This document shows positions 51,976 through 60,558 of a stretch of 64,000 nt of DNA, in pieces (position 1 is the first letter of the stretch; each line of letters begins with the position of its first letter). Made by a program: the position numbers and the translations under genes. Source of the stretch: Obscuribacter phosphatis_A (GTDB taxonomy: Bacteria > Cyanobacteriota > Vampirovibrionia > Obscuribacterales > Obscuribacteraceae); contig JAFLCK010000018.1 of the NCBI GenBank assembly GCA_017303615.1, positions 41,515 to 105,514 on the forward strand, in the 5' to 3' direction. The notes under the pieces were generated by a model that saw nothing but the letters and a program-made list of their open reading frames with translations, searched no databases and had not been told where the DNA came from.

Positions 51976-52691
51976 GACCGGACCTTTCATCAGGTTAGCG
52001 TTAGGTGACAAGCCTCTTCTGCTGCAAGCGCTGCACGGCAACGTTGAAGAGAAGTCATAGGCTCATGTGGCTTAGGCTGGTTAGGCTAGAAGTTCTGAAA
52101 GTCCAAAGAGAAAAGGTGTTTACAAGAGACAATAGCCAACCCTAGACCAAAGGGCTCTAAGCAGTCAACCAGAACGGTCCTACAAGTCTCCGTCAGCGAC
52201 ATAAAGCTTACGATAGCTGATTGATAGCGCTAACTTCGCAATCCGGCATGAAGCAACGGCAGCTTTCAAAAACAAGCTACGCGAACCTGCGCCACGTCCT
52301 TAACAAAGCACCAATCACCCGCCAGTTGTCAACAACCTCAAAACGAAGACAAAGCGAAGCAAAGCTCATGTTGCCAAGATGAAATTCAATTAGCTTATTT
52401 AGCTCATCCGCTCATGTGTATGTTTTAGTCATCTCTTTCACTCCATATCGGTCTTGTCTCTCGACTAAATCAATCCAGAAACACAAGCTCAGCTCTTACT
52501 TGTACCGATTCTCGGTGCTGGTTCCAGATTGACTGTGTTTCTGCAGCCAGCCATGCTGGTTGTCGGTTAGCAGAGACAGGTGCGGCAGAAGACTTTCGTC
52601 GGTTCAAGCCAGTTCGCTTCGCTTCGAACCTACCGCCCGGACTGTGGAAGAAGAGCAACCCTCACGTGAACTCAAACATCAGGAGTTATCT
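51976..52691. other. Divergent intergenic region between phosphatase and tldD
   Basis: It is about 716 bp with no gene or RNA recognised. AGGAGTTATCT upstream of 52692 is the tldD ribosome site. It must carry divergent promoters. The frame extending tldD upstream to 52560 is not supported by a start site. Confidence 0.5.
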
Positions 52692-54137
52692 ATGAAACTG
52701 AACAGCAACGGATCAGCAGTTCTGGAAAGGCTCTTCGGCATCACTGTCGGACAGCTCCAGGCTGTCATCGACTTGGCCGTCGAAGGTCATCCGGCCGCCT
52801 ACTGCGACATCTACCTGCAGTCTGGCTCTTCCGAATCCCTCGGCTTCGACGAAGGCATCCTCAAGAGCACCAGCAAGTCGCTCATGAAGGGCGCCGGCGT
52901 CTACGTGGTCATGGGTGACAAGGTCGGCTACAGCTATGTCGACAACGTCAACGTCACCAACCTGAAGAAGGCGGCCAAGGTGGCTCGCGCCATCATCGCC
53001 TACAACAACGGCAACACCGTCGTGCAGGCCGACTCGCCCGAGAAAAACCCGCACAACCTGTACCCCATCGACATCTCGCCGGTGAGCGTGCCTCGCGCCG
53101 ACAAGGTGGCGATGCTGCGCATGGCCGACGAAGAAGCCCGCAAGTTCGATCCCCGCATCAAGAAGGTGAGCGTCTCGCTTGCCACCGCCGACGAGACCGT
53201 GATCATCGCCAACTCCTTCGGCGACTTCGTGGTCGACCATCGTCCGATGGTGCGCTTCAACGTCTCATGCCTGGCCGAAGAAGGTGACCGTCGCGAGTCG
53301 GCCAACGCCGGCGGCGGTGGTCGTCACGAGTTCGGTCTGCTGAAAGACAACGGCAGCTTCCTGGAATTCACCCGCACTGCCGCTGCCGATGCCGTCGGTC
53401 TGCTTCGCGCCGAACCGGCTCCCGCCGGCGAGATGACCGTCGTGCTCGGCTCCGGCTGGCCCGGCGTGCTCATCCACGAGGCGGTCGGTCACGGTCTGGA
53501 AGGCGACTTCAACCGCAAGGGCATCTCGGCCTTCTCGGGCAAGATCGGCGAAAAGGTCGCCTCCGACCTCTGCACGGTCATCGACGACGGCACCATGGCT
53601 GGTCGCCGTGGCTCGCTCAACGTCGACGACGAGGGCACGCCAACCCGGCGCAACGTTCTCATCGAGAACGGCGTGCTCAAGGGCTACATGCAGGACCGCC
53701 TCAACGCCACGCTCATGGGCGTGCCGCTCACCGGCAACGGCCGCCGCGAGAACTACCGCTGCCAGCCGATGCCGCGCATGACCAACACCTTCCTCGACAA
53801 CGGCGCGCACGATCCCCAAGAGATCATCGCTTCGGTCAAGCGGGGGCTGTACGCCACCACCTTCGGTGGCGGACAGGTGGACATCACCAGCGGCAGCTTC
53901 ACCTTCTCCGCCACGGGTGCCTTCCTCATCGAGGACGGCAAGATCACCCGCCAGGTGAAGGGTGCAACCCTGATCGGCAACGGGCCCAAGGCTCTGCACA
54001 AGGTGACCATGGTCGGCAACGACATGGCACTGGACCGTGGCGTCGGCTCCTGCGGCAAGTCGGGTCAGAACGTGCCGGCCGGCGTCGGTCAGCCCACCAT
54101 TCGTATCGAAGAAGTCGTCGTCGGCGGCTCGAAGTAA
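52692..54137 (+). CDS. tldD: TldD metalloprotease
   Basis: It has 481 residues from the ATG at 52692 with AGGAG at the right distance; an upstream in-frame start at 52560 is unlikely. It is the zinc-bearing half of the TldD/TldE protease: the HExxxH motif lies in IHEAVGHGLEGD (about 260-271), followed by conserved glycine-rich segments (DDGTMAGRRGS, NVDDEGTPTRRN). In E. coli the pair degrades CcdA and trims the modified leader of microcin B17. It is followed 24 bp later by its partner. Codons are strongly C/G-ending. Confidence 0.97.
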   Translation: MKLNSNGSAVLERLFGITVGQLQAVIDLAVEGHPAAYCDIYLQSGSSESLGFDEGILKSTSKSLMKGAGVYVVMGDKVGYSYVDNVNVTNLKKAAKVARAIIAYNNGNTVVQADSPEKNPHNLYPIDISPVSVPRADKVAMLRMADEEARKFDPRIKKVSVSLATADETVIIANSFGDFVVDHRPMVRFNVSCLAEEGDRRESANAGGGGRHEFGLLKDNGSFLEFTRTAAADAVGLLRAEPAPAGEMTVVLGSGWPGVLIHEAVGHGLEGDFNRKGISAFSGKIGEKVASDLCTVIDDGTMAGRRGSLNVDDEGTPTRRNVLIENGVLKGYMQDRLNATLMGVPLTGNGRRENYRCQPMPRMTNTFLDNGAHDPQEIIASVKRGLYATTFGGGQVDITSGSFTFSATGAFLIEDGKITRQVKGATLIGNGPKALHKVTMVGNDMALDRGVGSCGKSGQNVPAGVGQPTIRIEEVVVGGSK

Positions 54138-54161
54138 TCAACGGGTAAAGGAGAACTGAAT

Positions 54162-55502
54162 ATGAAAACGTCTCAGATCAACAAGCTCAAAGATATCGCC
54201 CGCTTCGTCATCGCCGAAGCGGCTCGGCTCGGTGCCAGCCAGGCCGAAGTCTTCGTCTCCGTCGGCGACGCGGTCGAAGTGGAAGTGCGCGAAGGACAGG
54301 TGGAGAAGCTGGAGGGCGCACAGAGCGGCTCCATCTCGTTCACCGCCTTCGTCGGCAAGCGCAAGGCCAGCATGGGCAGCACCGACTTCCGTCGGCGCCC
54401 GCTCACCAAGCTGGTGCGCGAGACCATCGCCATGGCTCGCGATGCTCAGGAAGACGACTGCGCCGGTCTGCCCGACCCCAAGTACCTGGCCAAGAACGTT
54501 CAGCCCATCGCCGGCATGATGGACGAGAGCCTGGCGGCCACGCCCACCGAACGCAAGATCGAACTGGCCATCGCCCTCGAAAAGGCTGCGCTGGCAACCG
54601 ATCCCCGCATCGGTGTCGGCCGCTCCACCGGCTTCTCGGACAGCGTCTCCTACCGGGTCTACGCCAACAGCCATGGCTTCCTGGAAGGCTATGGCAGCTC
54701 GTCGTGCTACATGTCCACCCAGGTGGTGGCACGCGACGAGAACGGCATGCAGACCGGTGGCTGGGCCTCTTCGAGCCGCAGCCTGGCCGGGCTGGAAAGC
54801 CCCGAGAAGGTCGGACGCATCGCCGCCCAGCGCGCTCTGCGTCAGCTCTCGCCGCGCTCGGTGCCTTCGCAGGAAGTGCCGGTGGTCTTCGACCAGTCGA
54901 TGGCTGCGCGCCTCATCTCGCAGTTCATCGGCGCCACCTCCGGCGACGCCGTCTACCAGAAGCGCTCCTTCCTGATCGGCAAGGTCGGCGAGAAGGTGGC
55001 GGCGAGCGGCATCACCATCATCGATGACGGCACCATCCCCGGCGCTCCCGGCTCCCGTCCTTTCGACGGCGAAGGGCTGCCGGTCGGCAAGCGCATCCTG
55101 GTGGAAGACGGCAAGCTCAACACCTACATCGTCTCGGTCTACGCTGCCCGCAAGCTGGGTTGCGAGCCGAACGGCGGCGGCGTGAGCAACCTCTACCTGC
55201 AAGCCGGCGAACACAGCCCCGAGGCGATCATCGCTTCGGTCCAGAACGGTCTCTACCTGACCTCGGTTTCGGGACAGGGCTTCAACCCGGTCACCGGCGA
55301 CTACTCGGTCGGCGCCACCGGCATCTGGATCAAGGACGGCAAGCTCGACCACGCCGTCGAGGAAATCACCGTCGCAGGCAACATCCTGCAGATGTTCGCG
55401 AACATCGAGATGGTCGGCAACGATCTGGAGTTCCGCTCCTCGATCAACGCTCCCACCATCAAGATCTCGCGCATGATGGTGGCCGGTAAGGGCAAGAACT
55501 AA
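54162..55502 (+). CDS. pmbA: TldE/PmbA, partner subunit of TldD
   Basis: It has 446 residues with the same fold as TldD but without the HExxxH motif, as expected for the inactive partner. Conserved segments include VGDAVEVEVREGQVEKLEG, DDGTIPGAPGSRPFDGEG and GVSNLYLQAGE. The start has AAAGGAGAACT before it. The two genes are adjacent and surely co-transcribed; the terminator at 55515 ends the unit. The large frame on the opposite strand (54138-55352) is a GC-rich shadow. Confidence 0.96.
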   Translation: MKTSQINKLKDIARFVIAEAARLGASQAEVFVSVGDAVEVEVREGQVEKLEGAQSGSISFTAFVGKRKASMGSTDFRRRPLTKLVRETIAMARDAQEDDCAGLPDPKYLAKNVQPIAGMMDESLAATPTERKIELAIALEKAALATDPRIGVGRSTGFSDSVSYRVYANSHGFLEGYGSSSCYMSTQVVARDENGMQTGGWASSSRSLAGLESPEKVGRIAAQRALRQLSPRSVPSQEVPVVFDQSMAARLISQFIGATSGDAVYQKRSFLIGKVGEKVAASGITIIDDGTIPGAPGSRPFDGEGLPVGKRILVEDGKLNTYIVSVYAARKLGCEPNGGGVSNLYLQAGEHSPEAIIASVQNGLYLTSVSGQGFNPVTGDYSVGATGIWIKDGKLDHAVEEITVAGNILQMFANIEMVGNDLEFRSSINAPTIKISRMMVAGKGKN

Positions 55503-55514
55503 CTTGCCTGGCGG

Positions 55515-55551
55515 AAGACCGCTCCGGCGAAAGTCGGAGCGGTCTTTCTTT
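55515..55551 (+). terminator. Strong terminator after tldD-pmbA
   Basis: AAGACCGCTCCG (55515-55526) pairs perfectly with CGGAGCGGTCTT (55535-55546), followed by TCTTTC. Confidence 0.9.
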
Positions 55552-55576
55552 CAAAATCTTCTTTGAGGAGATGATT

Positions 55577-55975
55577 ATGGCAAACAACTTCGGCGCCTTT
55601 CTGGCGCTCATCATGACCATCGTCATGGTGCCAGCCCTGCTCTGGTTGCTCATTCAAAGCCTGCGCGCCAGCCATTACAACAAGCCGGTGCGCGAGGGCA
55701 TGAACCGAGCCTATCAAGGCATCCAGAACCTGAAGCTGAACGGCAGCACCACCGGCAACACCGGTCGCATGCATCTGGCCAACGCCCAGGAGCATTTCGA
55801 CATGGCTCGCACAGCCATTCAGAGCAGCCGCTACAAAGAGGCGCTCACTCATGTGCAGCTCGCCGAGCTGAACATCCAGGAAGCTTCTCGTTACTACAAG
55901 ATCACCGGCAATCATCCGATTCCGCCCAGCGGCAGGCTGATCACCGAAGGGTCCGGTCTGGTCTGGCTCGGCTGA
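55577..55975 (+). CDS. Small membrane-anchored helical protein
   Basis: It has 132 residues from ATG 55577 (MANNFG) with GAGGAG 6-11 nt upstream; an ATG two codons earlier is less well placed. One hydrophobic segment (about 6-28) is followed by a helical region with a TPR-like pair (about 48-105; ALTHVQLAELNIQEASRYY). Cytoplasmic or periplasmic orientation cannot be told. No family recognised. A terminator at 55997 follows. Confidence 0.8.
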   Translation: MANNFGAFLALIMTIVMVPALLWLLIQSLRASHYNKPVREGMNRAYQGIQNLKLNGSTTGNTGRMHLANAQEHFDMARTAIQSSRYKEALTHVQLAELNIQEASRYYKITGNHPIPPSGRLITEGSGLVWLG

Positions 55976-55996
55976 GTCAGATGCGGCAGACAACTG

Positions 55997-56040
55997 AGAG
56001 GAAGCAGGGGTTTGAATCCCTGCTTCCTCTTCTTTTTTTG
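55997..56040 (+). terminator. Strong terminator after the 55577 gene
   Basis: AGAGGAAGCAGGG (55997-56009) pairs perfectly with CCCTGCTTCCTCT (56018-56030), followed by TCTTTTTTTG. Confidence 0.93.
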
Positions 56041-56221
56041 TTTTAGAAGAAACAACCGCACCAGCCAAGATTCCGTATTTTTTTTGGAACCTTGTAGCCG
56101 ACCGGTCTATTTCTCTTTCTTAGAGGATAGAAAGCTCTATGCAGTAAGTCTTGCTCGCTTGTCGATCTGGCTCGCTCGAAAATGAGCTACCCTGAACAAA
56201 TAAACAAACGAAAGATCTGCC

Positions 56222-57154
56222 CTAAACGAAATTCAAAATCTCGTCATAGCGGGCAGCAACTGCTTCAATCAGCTCAGTAGGCAACTTCTTGCCTTCGGGC
56301 TTTCCACCTTTCTCAATATCAGGCTTGAGATAATGGTAAGCGATTTCTTCATACTCAGCAGACAAGCTACTGCCATAGTGAGCCCAGACAAAGCGAATCC
56401 CTCTAGAAGCCGCTACAATACCGTCTTTAGCAAGACTGTCTCCGACAAAAAGACACTCTTGCGGATAGACTTCAAAGTCTGACAGAACTCTATCTAAGCC
56501 ATGCGGGCAAGGTTTCTCCCAGTCAACCGGCAAGGTGACCAGCCGGGTCTGCAAATCACTTGTGGACTCTTGCAAAGCCTTCACTCTCTCTCTGCCATGA
56601 GCCAAGGTGATCGGTCTGTACATATCATCTTTTGGCGGTTCCACAGTCTCAAGAGAATACACAGCATCCAATAGACCATCGAAGATTTGCTTGTTCCGCA
56701 CACGTGCCATATAGTCCGGAGCATCGCTCAAAGCAACGATTTTAACCCCTTTCTCTTTGAGCTCTTGCAAGGTTTCCAAAACGCGAGGAAACGGTCGCAA
56801 ATAGCGAGAGCGGTTATCGTCTACAGCTTTCCAGAAGGGCTTTACGAACTCTTCCAAAAACTCCTCTGGTTGATTCTTATAATGAGCCCAGGCAAATCCT
56901 GTCTCTTCGAGCAACCAAGGATACTCATGGGTACCACGACGCTCAATCACATGACCAATATCTCGCGACAACTCCAAAGCAGGCTTGTTAGTTCTCGTGC
57001 TGACATCTTTAATAAAATCGCGAATCGCCGGCACAAAATAATCCCAAAACGAGGCTAGAGTGCCGTCCACGTCTGTAATAACCAGCTTAGTTCTAGCTTT
57101 TCCTTCAAGCTGTATAGCTTTGATAGATTGTGTGCTAAGTTTCAATTCTTGCAT
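56222..57154 (-). CDS. HAD-superfamily hydrolase
   Basis: It has 310 residues. The nucleophile motif is VITDVDGTLASFWD (about 25-38); motif II is in VALSDAPDYM, the Lys/motif III region in the 200s and motif IV in LFVGDSLAKDG. It is a phosphatase or phosphomutase-type enzyme with a large cap (about 60-130); the substrate is not predictable. Codon use is mixed, unlike the C/G-ending genes to either side. It is a single gene on the minus strand. Confidence 0.88.
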   Translation of the reverse strand: MQELKLSTQSIKAIQLEGKARTKLVITDVDGTLASFWDYFVPAIRDFIKDVSTRTNKPALELSRDIGHVIERRGTHEYPWLLEETGFAWAHYKNQPEEFLEEFVKPFWKAVDDNRSRYLRPFPRVLETLQELKEKGVKIVALSDAPDYMARVRNKQIFDGLLDAVYSLETVEPPKDDMYRPITLAHGRERVKALQESTSDLQTRLVTLPVDWEKPCPHGLDRVLSDFEVYPQECLFVGDSLAKDGIVAASRGIRFVWAHYGSSLSAEYEEIAYHYLKPDIEKGGKPEGKKLPTELIEAVAARYDEILNFV

Positions 57155-57760
57155 AAATTCCTCACTACAGGCTCATCGGAGCGAGCCACCTAGCACCACT
57201 GGCGATACCTTATAGCGGTGCCGAATCTTCCGACTCATCATTCCAGGCTAGCGGCAACAGAGCGAAAAGGCAATTAAATCGCCATTTGAGCGTTACATAA
57301 ACCTTTGAAACTAAACAAAACTTTGTTTTCGATTCATTTCGGGAACAACTTTCTTAACCAATTCTTTACCGCACAAAACGCAGACTGCAAGCACAAAATT
57401 TGGATAGCTACTTCTATCAAAAGCCAGAGCACAAAAGCTTAGCTTGATGGAGTTGGTACCGCCGTGAGTATCATCAATCAACATCGAGAGCATAAATGTT
57501 ACTGTCAGTAGTAAAGCGCCCCTTTTAACAACCAGAAGACACAAACAAAACAAGGCAACGCCACTAATTTGCCAAAGATTTCAAATAGCAAGATATTCGC
57601 GTGAATATCTTGCTATTTAAGAATCCAGAACGCCTTAACTGTCAGTACAAAGCCAGAAAGAATAGAGACGACCGGTCTACGACTGAATGGTCTATAATAT
57701 AATGGGCGAAATAACATTTCCTGCCGTTCCAACGAATCTTGAGGTTAAAAGACTGAGTAA
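57155..57760. other. Intergenic region between HAD and aldo/keto reductase genes
   Basis: It is about 600 bp. It holds the palindromic element at 57583 and a weakly supported 80-residue minus-strand frame (57311-57553). Nothing else recognised. Confidence 0.5.
57583..57618. repeat. Palindromic element copy 5, with compensatory arm changes
   Basis: AAATAGCAAGATATTCGC (57583-57600) and GTGAATATCTTGCTATTT. The left arm has GATATTC where the others have GAAATTC, and the right arm has the matching GAATATC, so pairing is kept. It lies about 140 bp before the aldo/keto reductase gene. Confidence 0.88.
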
Positions 57761-58786
57761 ATGGAATATCGAATTTTTGGTAAATGCGGCCTAAAAGTTC
57801 CCGTTTTGAGCTTTGGAGCCGGCACCTTTGGCGGTGGCACTGAATTTTTTAAAGCATGGGGTGCTACCGACGTAAATGAAGCAACCATGCTAATTGATAC
57901 CTGCATGGAAGCAGGAGTAAACTTTTTTGATACTGCCAACATTTATTCTCTGGGCATGGCAGAAGAGATCTTAGGTGAAGCACTGAAAGGCAGAAGAGAT
58001 AAAGCCTTGATCTCAACCAAGGCAACCTTTTCGATGTCCGACGAGCCTAATGATGTGGGCTCATCCAGACACAATTTAATTAGGGCCTGCGAAGCAAGCC
58101 TAAGGCGACTAAAGACCGATTACATTGACGTCTATTTCATGCATGGGTTTGACGCACTGACGCCTATTGAAGAGGTTTTGAGCACGCTTGATTCTCTGGT
58201 CAAAAGCGGCAAAGTCAGATACATCGGCTGCTCGAATTTTTCTGGATGGCACTTGATGAAATCAATGGCTATCTCAAAAGAGTATGGGCTGAGTCCTTAT
58301 GTTAGTCACCAAGCGTATTACAGCCTTATTGGTAGAGAATACGAATGGGAGCTTATGCCGCTGGCAAAAGATCAAAACATTGGCACTATGGTTTGGAGCC
58401 CGCTCGGTTGGGGCCGATTGACCGGTAAACTGGGGCGCGGAAAGACTTTACCCGAAGTTAGCCGGTTGCACAAAACTGCAGATAAGGGGCCACAAGTCGA
58501 GGAGGATTATCTTTTCAAGGTCACCGACGCCTTGGAAATAGTAGCCGGCGAAACAGGAAAAACAGTGCCACAGATAGCACTAAACTGGCTCACGCAGAGA
58601 CCGACTATAAGCAATGTGGTTATCGGGGCCCGTAACGCAGAGCAGCTCAAGCAAAACCTTGGTTCTGTAGGCTGGAACATCAGTCCCGAACACATGGAAC
58701 TGCTGAACAAAGCCAGCGAAGTGCCACCGATCTACCCATATTGGCACCAGAGACAGTTCCAGAATCGAAATCCTCTACCAGTCTAG
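57761..58786 (+). CDS. Aldo/keto reductase
   Basis: It has 341 residues with the family's catalytic tetrad: Asp and Tyr in FFDTANIYSLG (about 54-64), Lys in LISTKATF and His in YFMHGFD. NADPH-binding residues near the C-terminus (VVIGARNAEQL) are also present. It reduces carbonyls with NADPH. It is close to the AKR group that includes YakC/Tas-like proteins, but the substrate is unknown. Mixed codon use sets it apart from the C/G-ending genes around it. Confidence 0.95.
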   Translation: MEYRIFGKCGLKVPVLSFGAGTFGGGTEFFKAWGATDVNEATMLIDTCMEAGVNFFDTANIYSLGMAEEILGEALKGRRDKALISTKATFSMSDEPNDVGSSRHNLIRACEASLRRLKTDYIDVYFMHGFDALTPIEEVLSTLDSLVKSGKVRYIGCSNFSGWHLMKSMAISKEYGLSPYVSHQAYYSLIGREYEWELMPLAKDQNIGTMVWSPLGWGRLTGKLGRGKTLPEVSRLHKTADKGPQVEEDYLFKVTDALEIVAGETGKTVPQIALNWLTQRPTISNVVIGARNAEQLKQNLGSVGWNISPEHMELLNKASEVPPIYPYWHQRQFQNRNPLPV

Positions 58787-58793
58787 CCTACAC

Positions 58794-58832
58794 GCCTCTT
58801 TCTCTTTGATGGCGAAAGACAACCAAAGAGGC
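58794..58832 (+). terminator. Weak hairpin after the aldo/keto reductase gene
   Basis: GCCTCTTT (58794-58801) pairs with AAAGAGGC (58825-58832) around a 23-nt loop, with no T-tract. Tentative. Confidence 0.35.
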
Positions 58833-58949
58833 AGAGCGACCTCAAGCAGCTAATCTGAATCGCTTGCCTGCCTAAAACTCAGGTTCCGAGCTGGGCGCCA
58901 GGCTCTACTATTTCATACAGTACTTCGACAGGCAAAAAAATGGAAAAGA

Positions 58950-59011
58950 AACAGGAGGCGGCGGTACAGAAAAACTCCCGAAGGAATCTTCCACAGTACC
59001 GCCGCCCTGTT
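58950..59011 (-). terminator. Terminator of the minus-strand M17-N gene
   Basis: AACAGGAGGCGGCGGTAC (58950-58967) pairs with GTACCGCCGCCCTGTT (58996-59011) with a 2-nt bulge. Read on the minus strand a T-rich TTTCTTTTCC follows. Confidence 0.75.
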
Positions 59012-59057
59012 CAAAACGTGCCTATTGGGCACGAAACTCTGACTGGTGAGCTTCGCC

Positions 59058-59621
59058 TCAGTCTTCCGAATACGAACATTCGCCCTTGTCGTTCATGCGC
59101 TTGCACGCAAGACCGCGGACGAGGTGAACCTTGGCCTGAGGCGAGCAGAGAAACTCGACTTCGAGCGCCCCTTCTGCCTTCAAGTCCTTCAGCTTCTGTT
59201 CGACGGCTTCACGGATGATATAGGCCTGTCCGCGAAGATTGAGCTTTCCCTGAGTCTGCCGGTTGGGCAGAATGGGGATGGTCAGCTTGTTGCAGCCGAG
59301 CTTGATGGCTCGCGCAACAGCAATCTTGATCGCTCTGGTGATGGCTTTTCGGTCGAACTTCTCGGGGGAGCCCAGACCAAGAACCAGGATGTTCTGGGGA
59401 ATACCAGGCCGCTCGAGTTCGACCGTGAAATACTTCCCGAGTTCCCCCTGGAAGCCACGTTCTTGAATCTCGGCAGAGATGATACCGCCCAAATCACCGT
59501 CCAATTCTGCGATCTGAGAACCGAGACCCATGCCCGACAAAGTGCCGAGCACAAGCATCGGGGTCTCCCGCAAGCCCAAAACCGGTTTTCCGCTGCCAGT
59601 CGTTATTGTGAAAGTGGTCAT
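59058..59621 (-). CDS. Stand-alone M17 (leucyl aminopeptidase) N-terminal domain protein
   Basis: It has 187 residues and matches only the N-terminal, macro-like domain of M17 aminopeptidases: GDLGGIISAEIQERGFQGELG, the QNILVLGLGSPEKFDR segment and a helix RAIKIAVARAIK. The catalytic C-terminal domain with the two-zinc site is absent. A terminator (58950-59011) follows, so it is a complete gene, not a fragment. A nucleotide- or RNA-binding role like that of the PepA N-domain is possible, but untested. Codons end in C or G. Confidence 0.8.
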   Translation of the reverse strand: MTTFTITTGSGKPVLGLRETPMLVLGTLSGMGLGSQIAELDGDLGGIISAEIQERGFQGELGKYFTVELERPGIPQNILVLGLGSPEKFDRKAITRAIKIAVARAIKLGCNKLTIPILPNRQTQGKLNLRGQAYIIREAVEQKLKDLKAEGALEVEFLCSPQAKVHLVRGLACKRMNDKGECSYSED

Positions 59622-60558
59622 GATTTACCTCACAAACACCTGCTCTAGATCCGCTATGCAGGTGCAACGACAGTTGACATTTGCTCTGCCTTTCCAACCC
59701 CGGTGCGGATCACCGAAGCCTTCCAGACAAAGCATTCCGCTTTTGCTCCTCAAAAACCACGCATCGCCTTCCGCAACCCATTCAAGCCGTCCTTCTGCTC
59801 TTGCATGCACTCAAGCCACACCTCTTTTCAGAAGCGGGCGAGTTAGATAGATGCTGAGCACTGGCTATTTCTAAGTTACTGAATCCATGCCATGGGAAAA
59901 GAGAAGACACTACAACCTAGAGATTGCTCTACCTCGTAAACAAGCCATGTCTCTTTAATTAGGGGTAATCTTGCGGGCTGATGGTAGTCAATGCTGCTAT
60001 CGAAGCTATACCGGCCAAAAGTCGAGAATGGCGCAAGAACTGGCAAAAGCCTCAAGCAATAAGGTTTTTACCCACTTACCGCCGAGCAATTGTAAGTGCA
60101 GACTCATCAAAAACTGGAAACCTCGCCCCGCTTGAAAACTCGCGCTAGCTAGTGTCAGTCTCAAGAAATCGCAACAAATCAGCCCGCATAAGTTCACTTG
60201 TTCACCCTTTCTAGTGCCCAAAACGAGACTGATCCGGCACAGACCTTTGTTTCGGGATAAAAGCCAGACAACTGCGCGGAGCTTTCCTAACCGATATCGG
60301 CAAGAGCTCATGAGAGGCTCTTTAGTTGAAAAGAGATACTAAAAATTTATAGCTTGAGTTATTCACGGCTCAACCTCCAAATCTCTTCCGAAGCAAAACC
60401 AAAACAAATCTGACTTTCAAAGCAACTGCAGAGCTTCTAGGCTCATCTGCTTTGGACTTGAGGTTTGTCGAGCCTGTGAAGAGTTCTCACTCTCCCTACG
60501 TCAAGCCGCTCTCTCGGACGGCTCAAGCGGGGAGTCACTCAACATCCAAACCGAGGTC
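59622..60558. other. Long intergenic region before the TPM gene
   Basis: It is 937 bp. I see no tRNA, rRNA, riboswitch or supported gene (a 101-residue minus-strand frame at 60006-60311 has no ribosome site or homology). GAGG lies just before the ATG at 60559. Confidence 0.5.

Noticed and set aside
54138..55352. 404-residue minus-strand frame opposite pmbA
   Set aside because: Antisense frame caused by C/G-ending codons of the real gene; protein is Val/Asp/Gly-rich with no fold.
57311..57553. 80-residue minus-strand frame with hydrophobic start and a CVLC motif
   Set aside because: No ribosome site, no recognisable family and it lies in a region of mixed composition; possible but unsupported.
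60006..60311. 101-residue minus-strand frame in the long gap before the TPM gene
   Set aside because: No ribosome site or family match; composition looks non-coding.
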